64,000 bases of DNA, taken from Halobacillus litoralis. GTDB lineage: Bacteria; Bacillota; Bacilli; Bacillales; Halobacillaceae. Below are positions 25,068 through 33,490 of this stretch, piece by piece; the stretch's first letter is position 1; every line of letters begins with the position of its first letter. A program made the position numbers and the translations under genes. The notes below the pieces were generated by a model that saw nothing but the letters and a program-made list of their open reading frames with translations, was not told the DNA's origin and did no database searches. The stretch lies in NCBI RefSeq assembly GCF_020524085.2, contig NZ_CP129016.1, forward strand, positions 67,001 through 131,000, read 5' to 3'.

Positions 25068-25817
25068 ATGAAAAAAGTATTCTTATTCATTATTTTATTA
25101 CTTGTGGTGAGTGCTTGTTCTGCAAACAATAACGAGCAGGATTCCTCATCAGCGGAGGAAAGTAACGAGGCTGCTGAAGTTCCTGAAGTACAAGTGGAAT
25201 TTGAGCATGAACCCCTGCCTGTAAACAAAAAAACGACTATTCAAGCATCTGTCACCCAAGGTGGAGAACCTGTGCCGGATGCAGAATATGTGAAATTTGA
25301 AATTTGGCAAAGTGAAGATGGACAGGATTCATCTGAAACGATTAAAGCAAAGCATAAAGAAGGCGGCATTTATACCATCACCTATAGCTTTGCAAAAGAA
25401 GGTACGTATCAGGTGATTGCGCATACCCAGGTCGATGACCTTCATACGATGCCTCAAAACGAGGTCGCCGTTGGGCAGCAAGCAGAGGCTAGTGGACACG
25501 AGCATGGTGATAGTAGCGGAAAGTTCATGGTTCACTTGATGACAGAACAAACCTTTAAAGCTGGAGAAGCATCCACACTGACTACACATATCAACCACAT
25601 GGAAGAACCATTTTCTGAAGCACTTGTGCGCTACGAAATCAGTTCGGATCAACTGGAGAAGCACATGTATATCGATGCTGAAGAAAAGGAGCCTGGGGAG
25701 TACACAGCGAATTATACATTCCCTGAATCTGGTTCGTACACCATCAACGTTCATTATGAGAAACCAGCAGAGGAAATTCACGGACACCAAAAAGAAAACA
25801 TCGAAGTTCATCAATAA
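25068..25817 (+). CDS. Lipoprotein with two YtkA/FixH-like domains
   Basis: A 249-aa lipoprotein with signal peptide and lipobox VSAC (Cys17), an acidic linker, then two copies of an immunoglobulin-like domain (about 40-135 and 150-245). Each carries the YtkA-type pattern: EPLPVNKKTTIQASVTQGGEPVPDAEYVKFEIW... GIYTITYSFAKEGTYQVIAHT in the first, and EQTFKAGEASTLTTHI... GEYTANYTFPESGSYTINVHY in the second. A short histidine-rich linker (GHEHGDSSG) joins them. Such proteins occur in metal (copper) or redox contexts; no partner genes are nearby. Confidence 0.85.
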   Translation: MKKVFLFIILLLVVSACSANNNEQDSSSAEESNEAAEVPEVQVEFEHEPLPVNKKTTIQASVTQGGEPVPDAEYVKFEIWQSEDGQDSSETIKAKHKEGGIYTITYSFAKEGTYQVIAHTQVDDLHTMPQNEVAVGQQAEASGHEHGDSSGKFMVHLMTEQTFKAGEASTLTTHINHMEEPFSEALVRYEISSDQLEKHMYIDAEEKEPGEYTANYTFPESGSYTINVHYEKPAEEIHGHQKENIEVHQ

Positions 25818-25858
25818 AAAAAAGCCCGGAGCATACCGATATGCTCCGGGCTTTACTA
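25816..25858 (-). terminator. Bidirectional terminator between lipoprotein gene and typA
   Basis: A 14-bp perfect stem AAAGCCCGGAGCAT / ATGCTCCGGGCTTT with T8 on the minus strand. Confidence 0.92.
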
Positions 25859-25866
25859 TTGAGTCA

Positions 25867-27708
25867 TTATACTTCTGTGTTTTGAAGTTTTTTCTTCTTC
25901 GCCATTTTCTCACGTTCATTCTTGTTCAAGTATTTCTTACGAAGACGAACATTTTCAGGTGTTACCTCGCAATATTCATCATCATCAAGATACTCGATGG
26001 CTTCTTCAAGCGTCATTTGGCGAGTTTTCTTAATTGTATTTGTCGTATCTTTGTTCGCTGAACGGATGTTGGTCAAGTGCTTCTCTTTCGTAATGTTGAC
26101 GGTAAGATCGTTTTCACGGTTGTGCTCACCTACGATCATTCCTTCGTACACTTCCGTACCAGGTTCAACGAAAATAGTTCCACGATCTTCGAGGTTCATA
26201 ATTCCATAAGTGGATGCTTTCCCTTTATCAAGAGAAACCAGAACACCTTCTCGACGGCCGCCGACTTGACCTTTTACAAGTGGAGCATAGCCATCAAAGG
26301 TATGGTTAAGAATTCCATATCCGCGAGTTTGCGTCATGAACTCTGTAGAATAGCCAATCAGACCACGAGATGGCACTAGGAACTCGAGACGTACTTGACC
26401 ATTTCCATCGTTGACCATGTCCTGCATTTCACCTTTACGGTAACCAATGGATTCCATGACCGCACCTTGGTATTCTGCAGGTGTATCAATTTGAACACGT
26501 TCTACCGGTTCACACGTTTGTCCATCGATTTCTTTCAGGATTACCTTCGGCTTGGAAAGTTGAAGCTCATACCCTTCACGACGCATATTTTCTACTAGGA
26601 TAGAAAGGTGTAGTTCACCACGTCCTGAAACCGTAAAGGCATCCGGAGAATCAGTAGGATCAACACGTAGGCTGACATCTGTTTCAAGTTGAGTCATCAA
26701 ACGTTCTTCAATTTGACGAGACGTGACATACTTTCCTTCACGACCAGCAAACGGACTGTTGTTGACAAGGAAAGTCATTTGTAGTGTCGGTTCATCTATA
26801 CGAGGGATTTCCATCGCATTCTGATGTTCAGGCAGACAGACCGTTTCTCCGACGTTAATATCTTCCAAGCCAGCCAGGGCGATAATATCTCCAGCTTTTG
26901 CTTCTTCAATTTCAACACGTTTCAAACCGATGAAACCGAACAATTTGGAAACACGGAAGTTCTTCACTGATCCATCCTTCTTCATCAAGGATACCTGCTG
27001 ACCTACTTTGATCGAGCCATTGAAGACACGTCCAACTCCGATACGTCCAAGATAGTCATTATAATCAAGCAACGTGACTTGGAATTGTAATGGTTCTTCT
27101 TTTGTATCTACAGGAGCTGGAATGTTGTTCATGATCAACTTGAAAATTGGATCCATGGTTTCCTGCTGGTCCTCTGGTTCATCTCCAGAAGTTCCGTTAA
27201 GTGCAGAAGCATAGACGACAGGGAATTCCAACTGCTCATCATCAGCACCAAGTTCGATGAAAAGATCCAGAACTTCATCGACAACCTCATCCGGGCGAGC
27301 ATTCGGGCGGTCGATTTTATTCAATACGACAACAGGTGTCAATTTTTGTTCCAATGCTTTTTTCAAAACAAAACGTGTTTGGGGCATACAGCCTTCGTAA
27401 GCATCGACAACAAGAAGTACACCGTCAACCATTTTAAGGATACGTTCTACTTCTCCACCGAAGTCAGCGTGACCAGGGGTATCTAAAATATTTATACGCG
27501 CATCATTATAATTGATGGCGGTATTTTTGGCTAAAATCGTGATGCCGCGTTCTTTTTCCAAATCATTAGAGTCCATAGCGCGCTCATCGACATGCTCGTT
27601 ATCACGGAAAGTTCCGGAATAGTGAAGCATTTGGTCGACCAATGTTGTTTTTCCGTGGTCAACGTGCGCGATGATCGCTATATTACGAATATCATCTCTG
27701 TGTTGCAT
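25867..27708 (-). CDS. typA: Ribosome-associated GTPase TypA/BipA
   Basis: A 613-aa translational GTPase. G1 [10 protein letters not shown]2 region, G3 DTPGHADF, G4 NKID and G5 ASALNG are in the first 200 residues, followed by the domain II barrel, EF-G III/V-like domains and the TypA-specific C-terminal domain ([16 protein letters not shown] to the basic end). It helps ribosome assembly and stress adaptation. The ATG at 27708 is preferred over a GTG three codons earlier because that GTG lies inside the likely SD (AAAGAGG). Confidence 0.95.
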   Translation of the reverse strand: MQHRDDIRNIAIIAHVDHGKTTLVDQMLHYSGTFRDNEHVDERAMDSNDLEKERGITILAKNTAINYNDARINILDTPGHADFGGEVERILKMVDGVLLVVDAYEGCMPQTRFVLKKALEQKLTPVVVLNKIDRPNARPDEVVDEVLDLFIELGADDEQLEFPVVYASALNGTSGDEPEDQQETMDPIFKLIMNNIPAPVDTKEEPLQFQVTLLDYNDYLGRIGVGRVFNGSIKVGQQVSLMKKDGSVKNFRVSKLFGFIGLKRVEIEEAKAGDIIALAGLEDINVGETVCLPEHQNAMEIPRIDEPTLQMTFLVNNSPFAGREGKYVTSRQIEERLMTQLETDVSLRVDPTDSPDAFTVSGRGELHLSILVENMRREGYELQLSKPKVILKEIDGQTCEPVERVQIDTPAEYQGAVMESIGYRKGEMQDMVNDGNGQVRLEFLVPSRGLIGYSTEFMTQTRGYGILNHTFDGYAPLVKGQVGGRREGVLVSLDKGKASTYGIMNLEDRGTIFVEPGTEVYEGMIVGEHNRENDLTVNITKEKHLTNIRSANKDTTNTIKKTRQMTLEEAIEYLDDDEYCEVTPENVRLRKKYLNKNEREKMAKKKKLQNTEV

Positions 27709-28008
27709 GAAGCACACACCTCTTTCGTATCACAAATTATTCAACCCTTCTATTATAACATAGTTCTATTACCATAGATACCAGCTTTACATATCGTTAA
27801 CATCAGGAGCCACAGATCACCTTTTTCTGTTTCACTCCTGGATTACACACTCACCCATCATTCATTCCCAGGTGTACCAGGTACACAACATAGAGAGGAT
27901 TGCGTAAACGGTACAGGAAAGAGTACAATATAGGGCAGTTCGTACCTGGTACCAATATGTACGATTAACGCACCGGGTATTCAGTAATTTAGGAAATTAG
28001 GTGTAGAA
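27709..28008. other. Intergenic region with GTAC-rich palindromes
   Basis: About 300 bp between divergent typA and the RluD-like gene. It contains GTACCAGGTAC near 27887 and GTACCTGGTACC near 27950, about 60 bp apart; a related GTACCAGGTAC occurs at about 59750. No gene or known RNA is recognised. Confidence 0.5.
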
Positions 28009-28951
28009 ATGAAAACGAAACGTATGGGGGATTGGCTTGAGGTCATCATCCCTGATCAATGGGATGGGTTGACAATCGAAAAAATTCTGAAGAAAAAAAT
28101 GGAATGTACCACGAAAATTGATGCATAGTTTTCGTTCCAACAAAGAAGTGACTTTAAACAATGAGAATCCTCATTGGAAGACAGCGACAGTCAAAAGTGG
28201 CGATATTTTACGTGTTCGGCTTTTCCGTCCGCAACCACTTGAAGTGACGCCGACTTATATGGATATTGACGTCATTTACGAGGATGATCATATCCTGGTC
28301 GTCAATAAGCCGGCCGGCGTGTTTACGCATCCGAATACCCCGCACGAGCATGACACCCTGGTCAATGGAGTCGCTTTTTATTTTCAAATGAATGGCATTG
28401 AGGCCACCCCGAAATACGTACATCGTCTCGACCGTGATACTTCAGGGGCCATCCTTTTTGCCAAGCATGATCTCGCTATTGCCATGTTGGGAAAAGAGCT
28501 GCAGGAGCGGAAAATCAAAAGGACGTATTTGGCCTGGGCTCATGGGAAGCTGAAACCACGTCGTGGAAAGATTGAAAAACCGATCGGAAAAGACCGTCAT
28601 CATCCTGTGAGAAGACGAGTTTCACAAGGTGGCCAGCATGCAGAAACGCATTACGAAGTTCTATCTTACGATGCCTCCCATGATGCCTCTCTTGTGAAAT
28701 TACAGTTGCAAACCGGCAGGACCCATCAAATTCGTGTACACCTCAGTCATATCGGACACCCGCTCCTCGGGGACGAAATGTACGGTGGAAAAGGAAGCAT
28801 CGATTACAAACAGGCTCTCCATGCTGCAAGGCTTACATTGATTCACCCCTTCACAGAAAAGGAAATCCTGTGTCTGGCCATGCCCGCCAGTAATTCACCA
28901 TTATTTACAAATGAACAAGTGAAATCTTTAGACCCATCATCCTCAACATAA
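28009..28951 (+). pseudogene. RluD-like pseudouridine synthase, broken by a +1 shift
   Basis: The downstream frame holds most of an RluA-family pseudouridine synthase: VNKPAGVFTHP, the catalytic HRLDRDTSGAILFAK, QTGRTHQIRVHLSHIGHPLLGD. The first 36 codons (from ATG 28009, GDWLEVIIPDQWDG...) are in another frame. Removing one A from the seven-A run near 28093 gives ILKKKWNVPRKLMHSFR and joins them, the normal S4-like N-terminus of this family. Corrected length is about 313 aa. Target rRNA site unknown. Without correction the part from an internal ATG at 28118 or 28121 could still be made and retains the catalytic Asp. Confidence 0.8.
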
Positions 28952-28985
28952 AAGAAGCCGCTCCCGTAAGGAGCGGCTTCTTATC
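28950..28985 (+). terminator. Bidirectional terminator
   Basis: An 11-bp stem GAAGCCGCTCC / GGAGCGGCTTC with a 5-nt loop between convergent genes; T-rich on both sides. Confidence 0.85.
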
Positions 28986-29286
28986 ATTTGATTGAATCAT
29001 AAAGTTCGTCATATTTTACAGCACAGGAAAGGTCAAGTTCTGTAAGCCCCTTCGCATTCCAAGAAGTCAGTTTCAAGGTAACCATTTTATAGTCGATGCT
29101 GATGAATGGATGGTGTTGGATATCCTCTGAATACTCAGCGATATGATTAACGAACTGGACGCCTGTCAGGAATTCACTGAACCGGTACCGCTTAACAATG
29201 AATTTTTCATCTGTCAGCTTCCAACCGTCTAACTGGGAAATTCGTTCTTCCTTTTCTTCTTGTGGGATTAACTTTTCCTCCATCAT
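28984..29286 (-). CDS. phhB: Pterin-4a-carbinolamine dehydratase
   Basis: A 100-aa protein of the PCD/DCoH family that recycles 4a-hydroxytetrahydrobiopterin. The signature F-x(n)-HHP is seen as NHIAEYSEDIQHHPFISIDYKMVTLKLTSW, with the active-site pair of histidines near 60. No aromatic amino-acid hydroxylase gene is adjacent; in such cases the enzyme may act on other pterins. It lies 20 bp downstream of pepF on the same strand. Confidence 0.9.
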   Translation of the reverse strand: MMEEKLIPQEEKEERISQLDGWKLTDEKFIVKRYRFSEFLTGVQFVNHIAEYSEDIQHHPFISIDYKMVTLKLTSWNAKGLTELDLSCAVKYDELYDSIK

Positions 29287-29305
29287 TCATTCCTCCTTCT
29301 TTTAA

Positions 29306-31078
29306 TTAAACCAAATCCATGAATGACTCAAGGTCAGAAAGGCATAAATCTAATGCATGCACCCAGAAATCCTGCTTTTCTAGGTCCACATCCAAATGTT
29401 TCTTCGCAAGATCCTCCACGGTCATCCTCCCTGTATCCTGTAGCAGAGCAATATAACGCTCCTCAAATGCTGGTCCTACTTCAATGGCTTTCGCGTAAAT
29501 TCCCATGCTGAACAGATAACCAAAAGTGTAAGGGAAGTTATAAAAAGGTACATCCGTGATATGGAAATGTAACTTGGAAGCCCAGAATGTCGGATCGTAC
29601 TCGTCTAACGTTTGAACGTAAGCTTCTTGTTGAGCCTCTGTCATCAACTCGTTCAGCCTCTCCGTTGAAACGACCCCTTGCTTGCGTTCGTCATAAAAAC
29701 GCGTTTCAAACAAGAACCTTGCATGGATATTCATAAAAAAGGCGACGCTACGCTGAACTTTATCTTCCAAAAGCACAAGTTTTTCAGCTTCCGTAGCTGC
29801 TTCTTTAACGGCCGCATCCGCAACAATCATCTCTGCGAATGTCGATGCCGTTTCAGCAACGTTCATCGCATACCCTTGATTTAACTCAGGCAATTCATCC
29901 ATTACGTGCTGATGATATGCATGGCCAAGTTCATGAGCAAGGGTCGCGACACTGGACGGACTACCTGAATAAGTCATGAAAATTCTCGTTTCCCCGCTGT
30001 CAGGGAAGCTCGTACAAAATCCACCCGGTTGTTTTCCAGGGCGGTCCTCTGCTTCAATCCATCTTTTTTCAAAAGCCATTTCAGCAAAATCCGCCATTTT
30101 GGGGCTGAATTTCCTAAACTGCTGGATAATGAACGCTGCCCCTTCTTGAAAACTCATTTTCTGATTGGCCTCTCCGAGCGGTGCTTCTACATCATAAAAG
30201 CTTAACCTTTCAATCCCTAATTTTTCAGCTTTCTTTTTCATATAGGGAACGTAATGCTTTTTATATTCCGTAATCGTCTCCCACATGGCATCTAACGTCC
30301 TTTGGCTCATCCGATTGTAATCGAGCGGCTCTTTCAGGACATTTCCCCAACGGCGGTGTTTATAGGTCTGGAGCCTGAAACCTGACAAATGATTCAGCGT
30401 TTCTGTAAACAGATCGGAAGCCTCTCCCCATGTTTTCTGAAGCTTATCAAAGGCTTCTTTTCTCACCGAACGGTCGGGGTCATCCAATTGATTAGATGCT
30501 TGACCTACAGATAACTTTTCCCCATTCATCTCAATGGATAACTTTGCCACAAGGGCATCGTACATTTGCCCCCACGCATGGTATCCATCAACCCCCAAAT
30601 CATTGATGAGAGATTCCTTTCCTACTTCTAATTTGTCCTTAGCAAGAGAACGTCTCTCATTCAAAACAAATGATATGGCTTGAAAAGGGGCTTGATTCAA
30701 TAAGGATTTCCATACATCATCATCGACCTGAACAAATACCTGGTCCATTTCAGTTAAGGCATTCCCTAAACGTGCACCCAGTTCACTTCTTTTCGATTGC
30801 CACATACTCGCTTTTCTATCATGAACATTTTGTGCACTTAGACAACTTACAAAAGCGCCAAATTCACTCAATTGCTTTGACACCACTTGCATAATCTCTA
30901 CAATTTGGTTGAGTTCCTCTGTTTGGTCTGTATTTTTTGGAGGTGTAAACGTACGAATAGATGCTTCCAGATCATCCATCAGGCGTTCGGTCTTCCTCAC
31001 ATACTCTTTCAATTCATTGGAATCACTACCTCCATGAAAAATGGAATCTAAATCCCAAGTCATCTCATAGTTTGCCAT
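29306..31078 (-). CDS. pepF: M3-family oligoendopeptidase F
   Basis: A 590-aa cytoplasmic zinc metallopeptidase that degrades oligopeptides. The HELGH zinc motif is at residues 382-386 (TLAHELGHAYHQHV) with the third ligand Glu in NVAETASTFAEMIV about 25 residues later. The long helical N-terminal half and FPYTFGYLFSMGIYA near the C-terminus are typical. Full length, no anomalies. Confidence 0.93.
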   Translation of the reverse strand: MANYEMTWDLDSIFHGGSDSNELKEYVRKTERLMDDLEASIRTFTPPKNTDQTEELNQIVEIMQVVSKQLSEFGAFVSCLSAQNVHDRKASMWQSKRSELGARLGNALTEMDQVFVQVDDDVWKSLLNQAPFQAISFVLNERRSLAKDKLEVGKESLINDLGVDGYHAWGQMYDALVAKLSIEMNGEKLSVGQASNQLDDPDRSVRKEAFDKLQKTWGEASDLFTETLNHLSGFRLQTYKHRRWGNVLKEPLDYNRMSQRTLDAMWETITEYKKHYVPYMKKKAEKLGIERLSFYDVEAPLGEANQKMSFQEGAAFIIQQFRKFSPKMADFAEMAFEKRWIEAEDRPGKQPGGFCTSFPDSGETRIFMTYSGSPSSVATLAHELGHAYHQHVMDELPELNQGYAMNVAETASTFAEMIVADAAVKEAATEAEKLVLLEDKVQRSVAFFMNIHARFLFETRFYDERKQGVVSTERLNELMTEAQQEAYVQTLDEYDPTFWASKLHFHITDVPFYNFPYTFGYLFSMGIYAKAIEVGPAFEERYIALLQDTGRMTVEDLAKKHLDVDLEKQDFWVHALDLCLSDLESFMDLV

Positions 31079-31200
31079 TATGACTTCCCCTCTCTTTATG
31101 TAGATTCTTCCATCAAGAAAATCTCTTTCATTATATCAGAATCTTCTAACGAACTCTTAGATCGTCCTTTTCTACTTTCCTCGCATTTTGTCATATTTGG

Positions 31201-31229
31201 TTGAAATGTTTTTGATATGTTATTGTAAT
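31201..31229 (+). promoter_or_regulatory. Likely promoter of the 33-aa peptide gene
   Basis: TTGAAA (31201-31206) and TGTAAT (31224-31229) at 17-bp spacing lie about 100 bp before the small gene at 31333. Confidence 0.45.
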
Positions 31230-31332
31230 ACAAATGAAACCTTTCTGACTATTCAATCGTATTACTAAGTAGAATGTTTTAAGCTAGTCCGCTCCGATTT
31301 TAATACCAGTCATTCGAAAGGGGATATCAAAT

Positions 31333-31434
31333 ATGAAAAAAAGAATTCAATACGATGCCACTGAAATCGCAAGTGTTGCGGGAGGATCGGCTATTCTCAC
31401 TACCCTTCTCTATCTAACCATCTATATATTATAA
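31333..31434 (+). CDS. 33-aa single-TM peptide
   Basis: ATG at 31333 with AAAGGGG about 10 nt upstream. The peptide has a charged N-terminal part (MKKRIQYDATEIASVAGG) and a hydrophobic C-terminal segment (SAILTTLLYLTIYIL). A promoter lies upstream and an intrinsic terminator starts 7 bp after the stop, so it is a complete monocistronic unit. Function unknown; a GG before the hydrophobic part recalls double-glycine leader peptides, but no exporter is nearby. Confidence 0.65.
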   Translation: MKKRIQYDATEIASVAGGSAILTTLLYLTIYIL

Positions 31435-31440
31435 TGACAC

Positions 31441-31473
31441 AAAAAGCTCCCATTCCTATGGGAGCTTTTTTTC
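31441..31473 (+). terminator. Terminator of the 33-aa peptide gene
   Basis: A 12-bp stem AAAAAGCTCCCA / TGGGAGCTTTTT with a 6-nt loop and T-rich tail. Confidence 0.9.
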
Positions 31474-31505
31474 ATTTACACTTTTTTCATATAATCTCCA
31501 TATCC

Positions 31506-31650
31506 TTGAAGACTCAGTTTCGAGACGATTATGCGGTTCAAGGGGCTCCAGTAAAAGATTCGCTTTCCATGGGGCGGGCGGTGAGCCTCTTTACCTTATG
31601 AGTGTCTCGAAACTGAGTCTTACACAATCCTGACATATAGTTGAATAACT
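31506..31650. repeat. Dispersed intergenic repeat, short copy with both termini
   Basis: Outer arms GAAGACTCAGTTTCGAGAC and GTCTCGAAACTGAGTCTTAC are exact inverted repeats over 17 bp; outside the right arm is ACAATCCTGACATATAGTTG. Between them is about 90 bp with a shortened GC-rich module (CTTTCCATGGGGCGGGCGG). Confidence 0.8.
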
Positions 31651-31745
31651 ATGCTTCTGCTTAATGTGCAACCTTTATGGTTAGTTTTCTGGGGTGATTC
31701 TCATTATAATAGAAAATAGTTGATTAAAATGAAGGAGGATTCCTT

Positions 31746-32699
31746 TTGTTTCAAGACCATCGCGGGTATCATCGGATGCTGCAGCCAGACCAAATTACAT
31801 TCGGCTTGACCATCCCCATCGAAAACTATGACCAGTCCCCTCCAGTGATGAAAAACCAAATACAAATGGCACAACTAGCTGAAGAATTAAACTTTCATTC
31901 TCTTTGGTTTCAGGACGTTCTATTAGAAGACCCTACTTTTGAAGACCCAGCGACAGGGCAGATTTTTGACAGTTTGATTTATTTAACCTACCTGGCGGCC
32001 CATACGAAGAGAATCAATCTAGGTACAGCTGCCCTTGTCATGCCGCTCCGCCATCCTTTAAGAACGGCAAAAGAAGTAGCGAGTATTGAAAAACTTTTCC
32101 CTGAGCGGCTGATGTTTGGGATTTCATCCGGAGACCGAAGAAAGGACTTTGAAGGGTTAAATATTCCCATTATGGAGCGGAGTGAGTGGTTCAGGGAAGC
32201 GTTCCATTTTTTCAATCAAGCCATCTACAATGAATTTCCTGAGGTTCGATCTTCTTTTGGAACGATGAATCGGTCAAACATCGTACCAAAGCCAGAAAAA
32301 CGCATCCCAACCTTTTTGACAGGCTATTGCCAACAGACACTGGATTGGGTTGCTGAACATGGAGACGGGTGGATGTTTTATCCACAACGGCCAGCTCAGC
32401 AGAAAGAAACCATTTCTCAGTACAGAGAGAAAGTAAAGCATTTCCATGGCGAATCCGCATTTCGTCCTTTCTTTATGCCACTTCCTTTGCAGCTCGAAGA
32501 AAACCCAGATGCTCCTATTGAAAAAATACCTGCTGGATATAAAGTGGGGAGAAAGGGGCTGATGGATCTTATTGAGCAGTATCGTTCCATCGGCGTTAAT
32601 CATTTAATGTTCGGTCTTTCCAAAAACAAAAGACCAGTAAAGGAAGTGGTGCAGGAACTTGGGGAAGAAGTCCTCCCTCCATTCAAAATAAAGGGATAA
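31746..32699 (+). CDS. Luciferase-like flavin-dependent oxidoreductase
   Basis: A 317-aa LLM-class TIM-barrel protein that should use reduced FMN or F420. AQLAEELNFHSLWFQDVLLEDP, LAAHTKRINLGTAALVMPLRHPLRTAKEVASIEKL and RLMFGISSGDRRKDFEGLN are standard LLM motifs. The start is TTG with AAGGAGG 8 nt upstream. Substrate unknown. It is followed 21 bp later by a DUF5694-type gene, which is probably co-transcribed. Confidence 0.85.
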   Translation: MFQDHRGYHRMLQPDQITFGLTIPIENYDQSPPVMKNQIQMAQLAEELNFHSLWFQDVLLEDPTFEDPATGQIFDSLIYLTYLAAHTKRINLGTAALVMPLRHPLRTAKEVASIEKLFPERLMFGISSGDRRKDFEGLNIPIMERSEWFREAFHFFNQAIYNEFPEVRSSFGTMNRSNIVPKPEKRIPTFLTGYCQQTLDWVAEHGDGWMFYPQRPAQQKETISQYREKVKHFHGESAFRPFFMPLPLQLEENPDAPIEKIPAGYKVGRKGLMDLIEQYRSIGVNHLMFGLSKNKRPVKEVVQELGEEVLPPFKIKG

Positions 32700-32720
32700 C
32701 AAAAGGAAGGAGAGATTGAT

Positions 32721-33422
32721 TTGACCAAACCGGAAGTTTTGCTCGTAGGAACTTTTCACATGTCTATGAACCCTGAAATGGTCAATGAACAACAAGAGGA
32801 AATTCGCGAAATCGTTCATTCACTGAAAAAATTCAAGCCGACAAAAATCACTGTTGAAAAACCTTTCTTAATAGAGGAAGAAATGGAGCGTAAATATTCA
32901 GCCTTTAAAAATAACACCCTTACGCCCACTTACGATGAAGTGGAACAATTTGCTTTCCGTCTTGCCAATGAAATGGACATGCCATCCGTTTATCCGGTAG
33001 ACGAGATGGTGGATATGTCCAGACCGTCACTCAACCAGGTCTTTGAATGGGCCAAAGAACATCAACCTTCCTTGTTCACAGAAATCATGGACGTTCAAAA
33101 TAGACTGAAGTCGATGGAAAACAATGAAACGATCAAAAACATCCTCCATTACGTCAATGATCCAGACTATAGCAAAGAACTTCAAAGGATCTATATGAAG
33201 TTGGCACGAGTCGGGGACAGGCAACATCAAGTAGGTGTTCAATGGCTGAAGCAGTGGCATCACCGTGATCTTGCAATAGCTGCAAATATCTCAAGACTCG
33301 CGGAGAAGGGTGACCGCATCCTCGTTCTCATCGGCGGGGACCACCTGCACCTGCTGCAACAATTCTTAACCGATAGCAGTGACTTTATGGTTCTCTCGGC
33401 AAAACCTTATCTCCCTCAATAA
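32721..33422 (+). CDS. DUF5694-like protein
   Basis: A 233-aa soluble protein starting with PEVLLVGTFHMS and ending with ILVLIGGDHLHLLQQFL. The paired GTFH and GGDH motifs at the two ends recall the TraB/PrgY-GumN-type hydrolase-like fold, and the overall pattern fits the DUF5694 family (from memory). It starts at TTG with AAGGAAGGAGAG upstream. Function unknown. Confidence 0.7.
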   Translation: MTKPEVLLVGTFHMSMNPEMVNEQQEEIREIVHSLKKFKPTKITVEKPFLIEEEMERKYSAFKNNTLTPTYDEVEQFAFRLANEMDMPSVYPVDEMVDMSRPSLNQVFEWAKEHQPSLFTEIMDVQNRLKSMENNETIKNILHYVNDPDYSKELQRIYMKLARVGDRQHQVGVQWLKQWHHRDLAIAANISRLAEKGDRILVLIGGDHLHLLQQFLTDSSDFMVLSAKPYLPQ

Positions 33423-33449
33423 TGTTTATCGGTAAGTCAAATTCCATAT

Positions 33450-33487
33450 AAAAAGAGGTTTTCCCAAATTTGGGAAAACCTCTTTTT
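33450..33487 (+). terminator. Bidirectional terminator (perfect 38-bp palindrome)
   Basis: AAAAAGAGGTTTTCCCAAA and its exact complement TTTGGGAAAACCTCTTTTT, between two convergent genes. Confidence 0.85.
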
Positions 33488-33490
33488 GTA

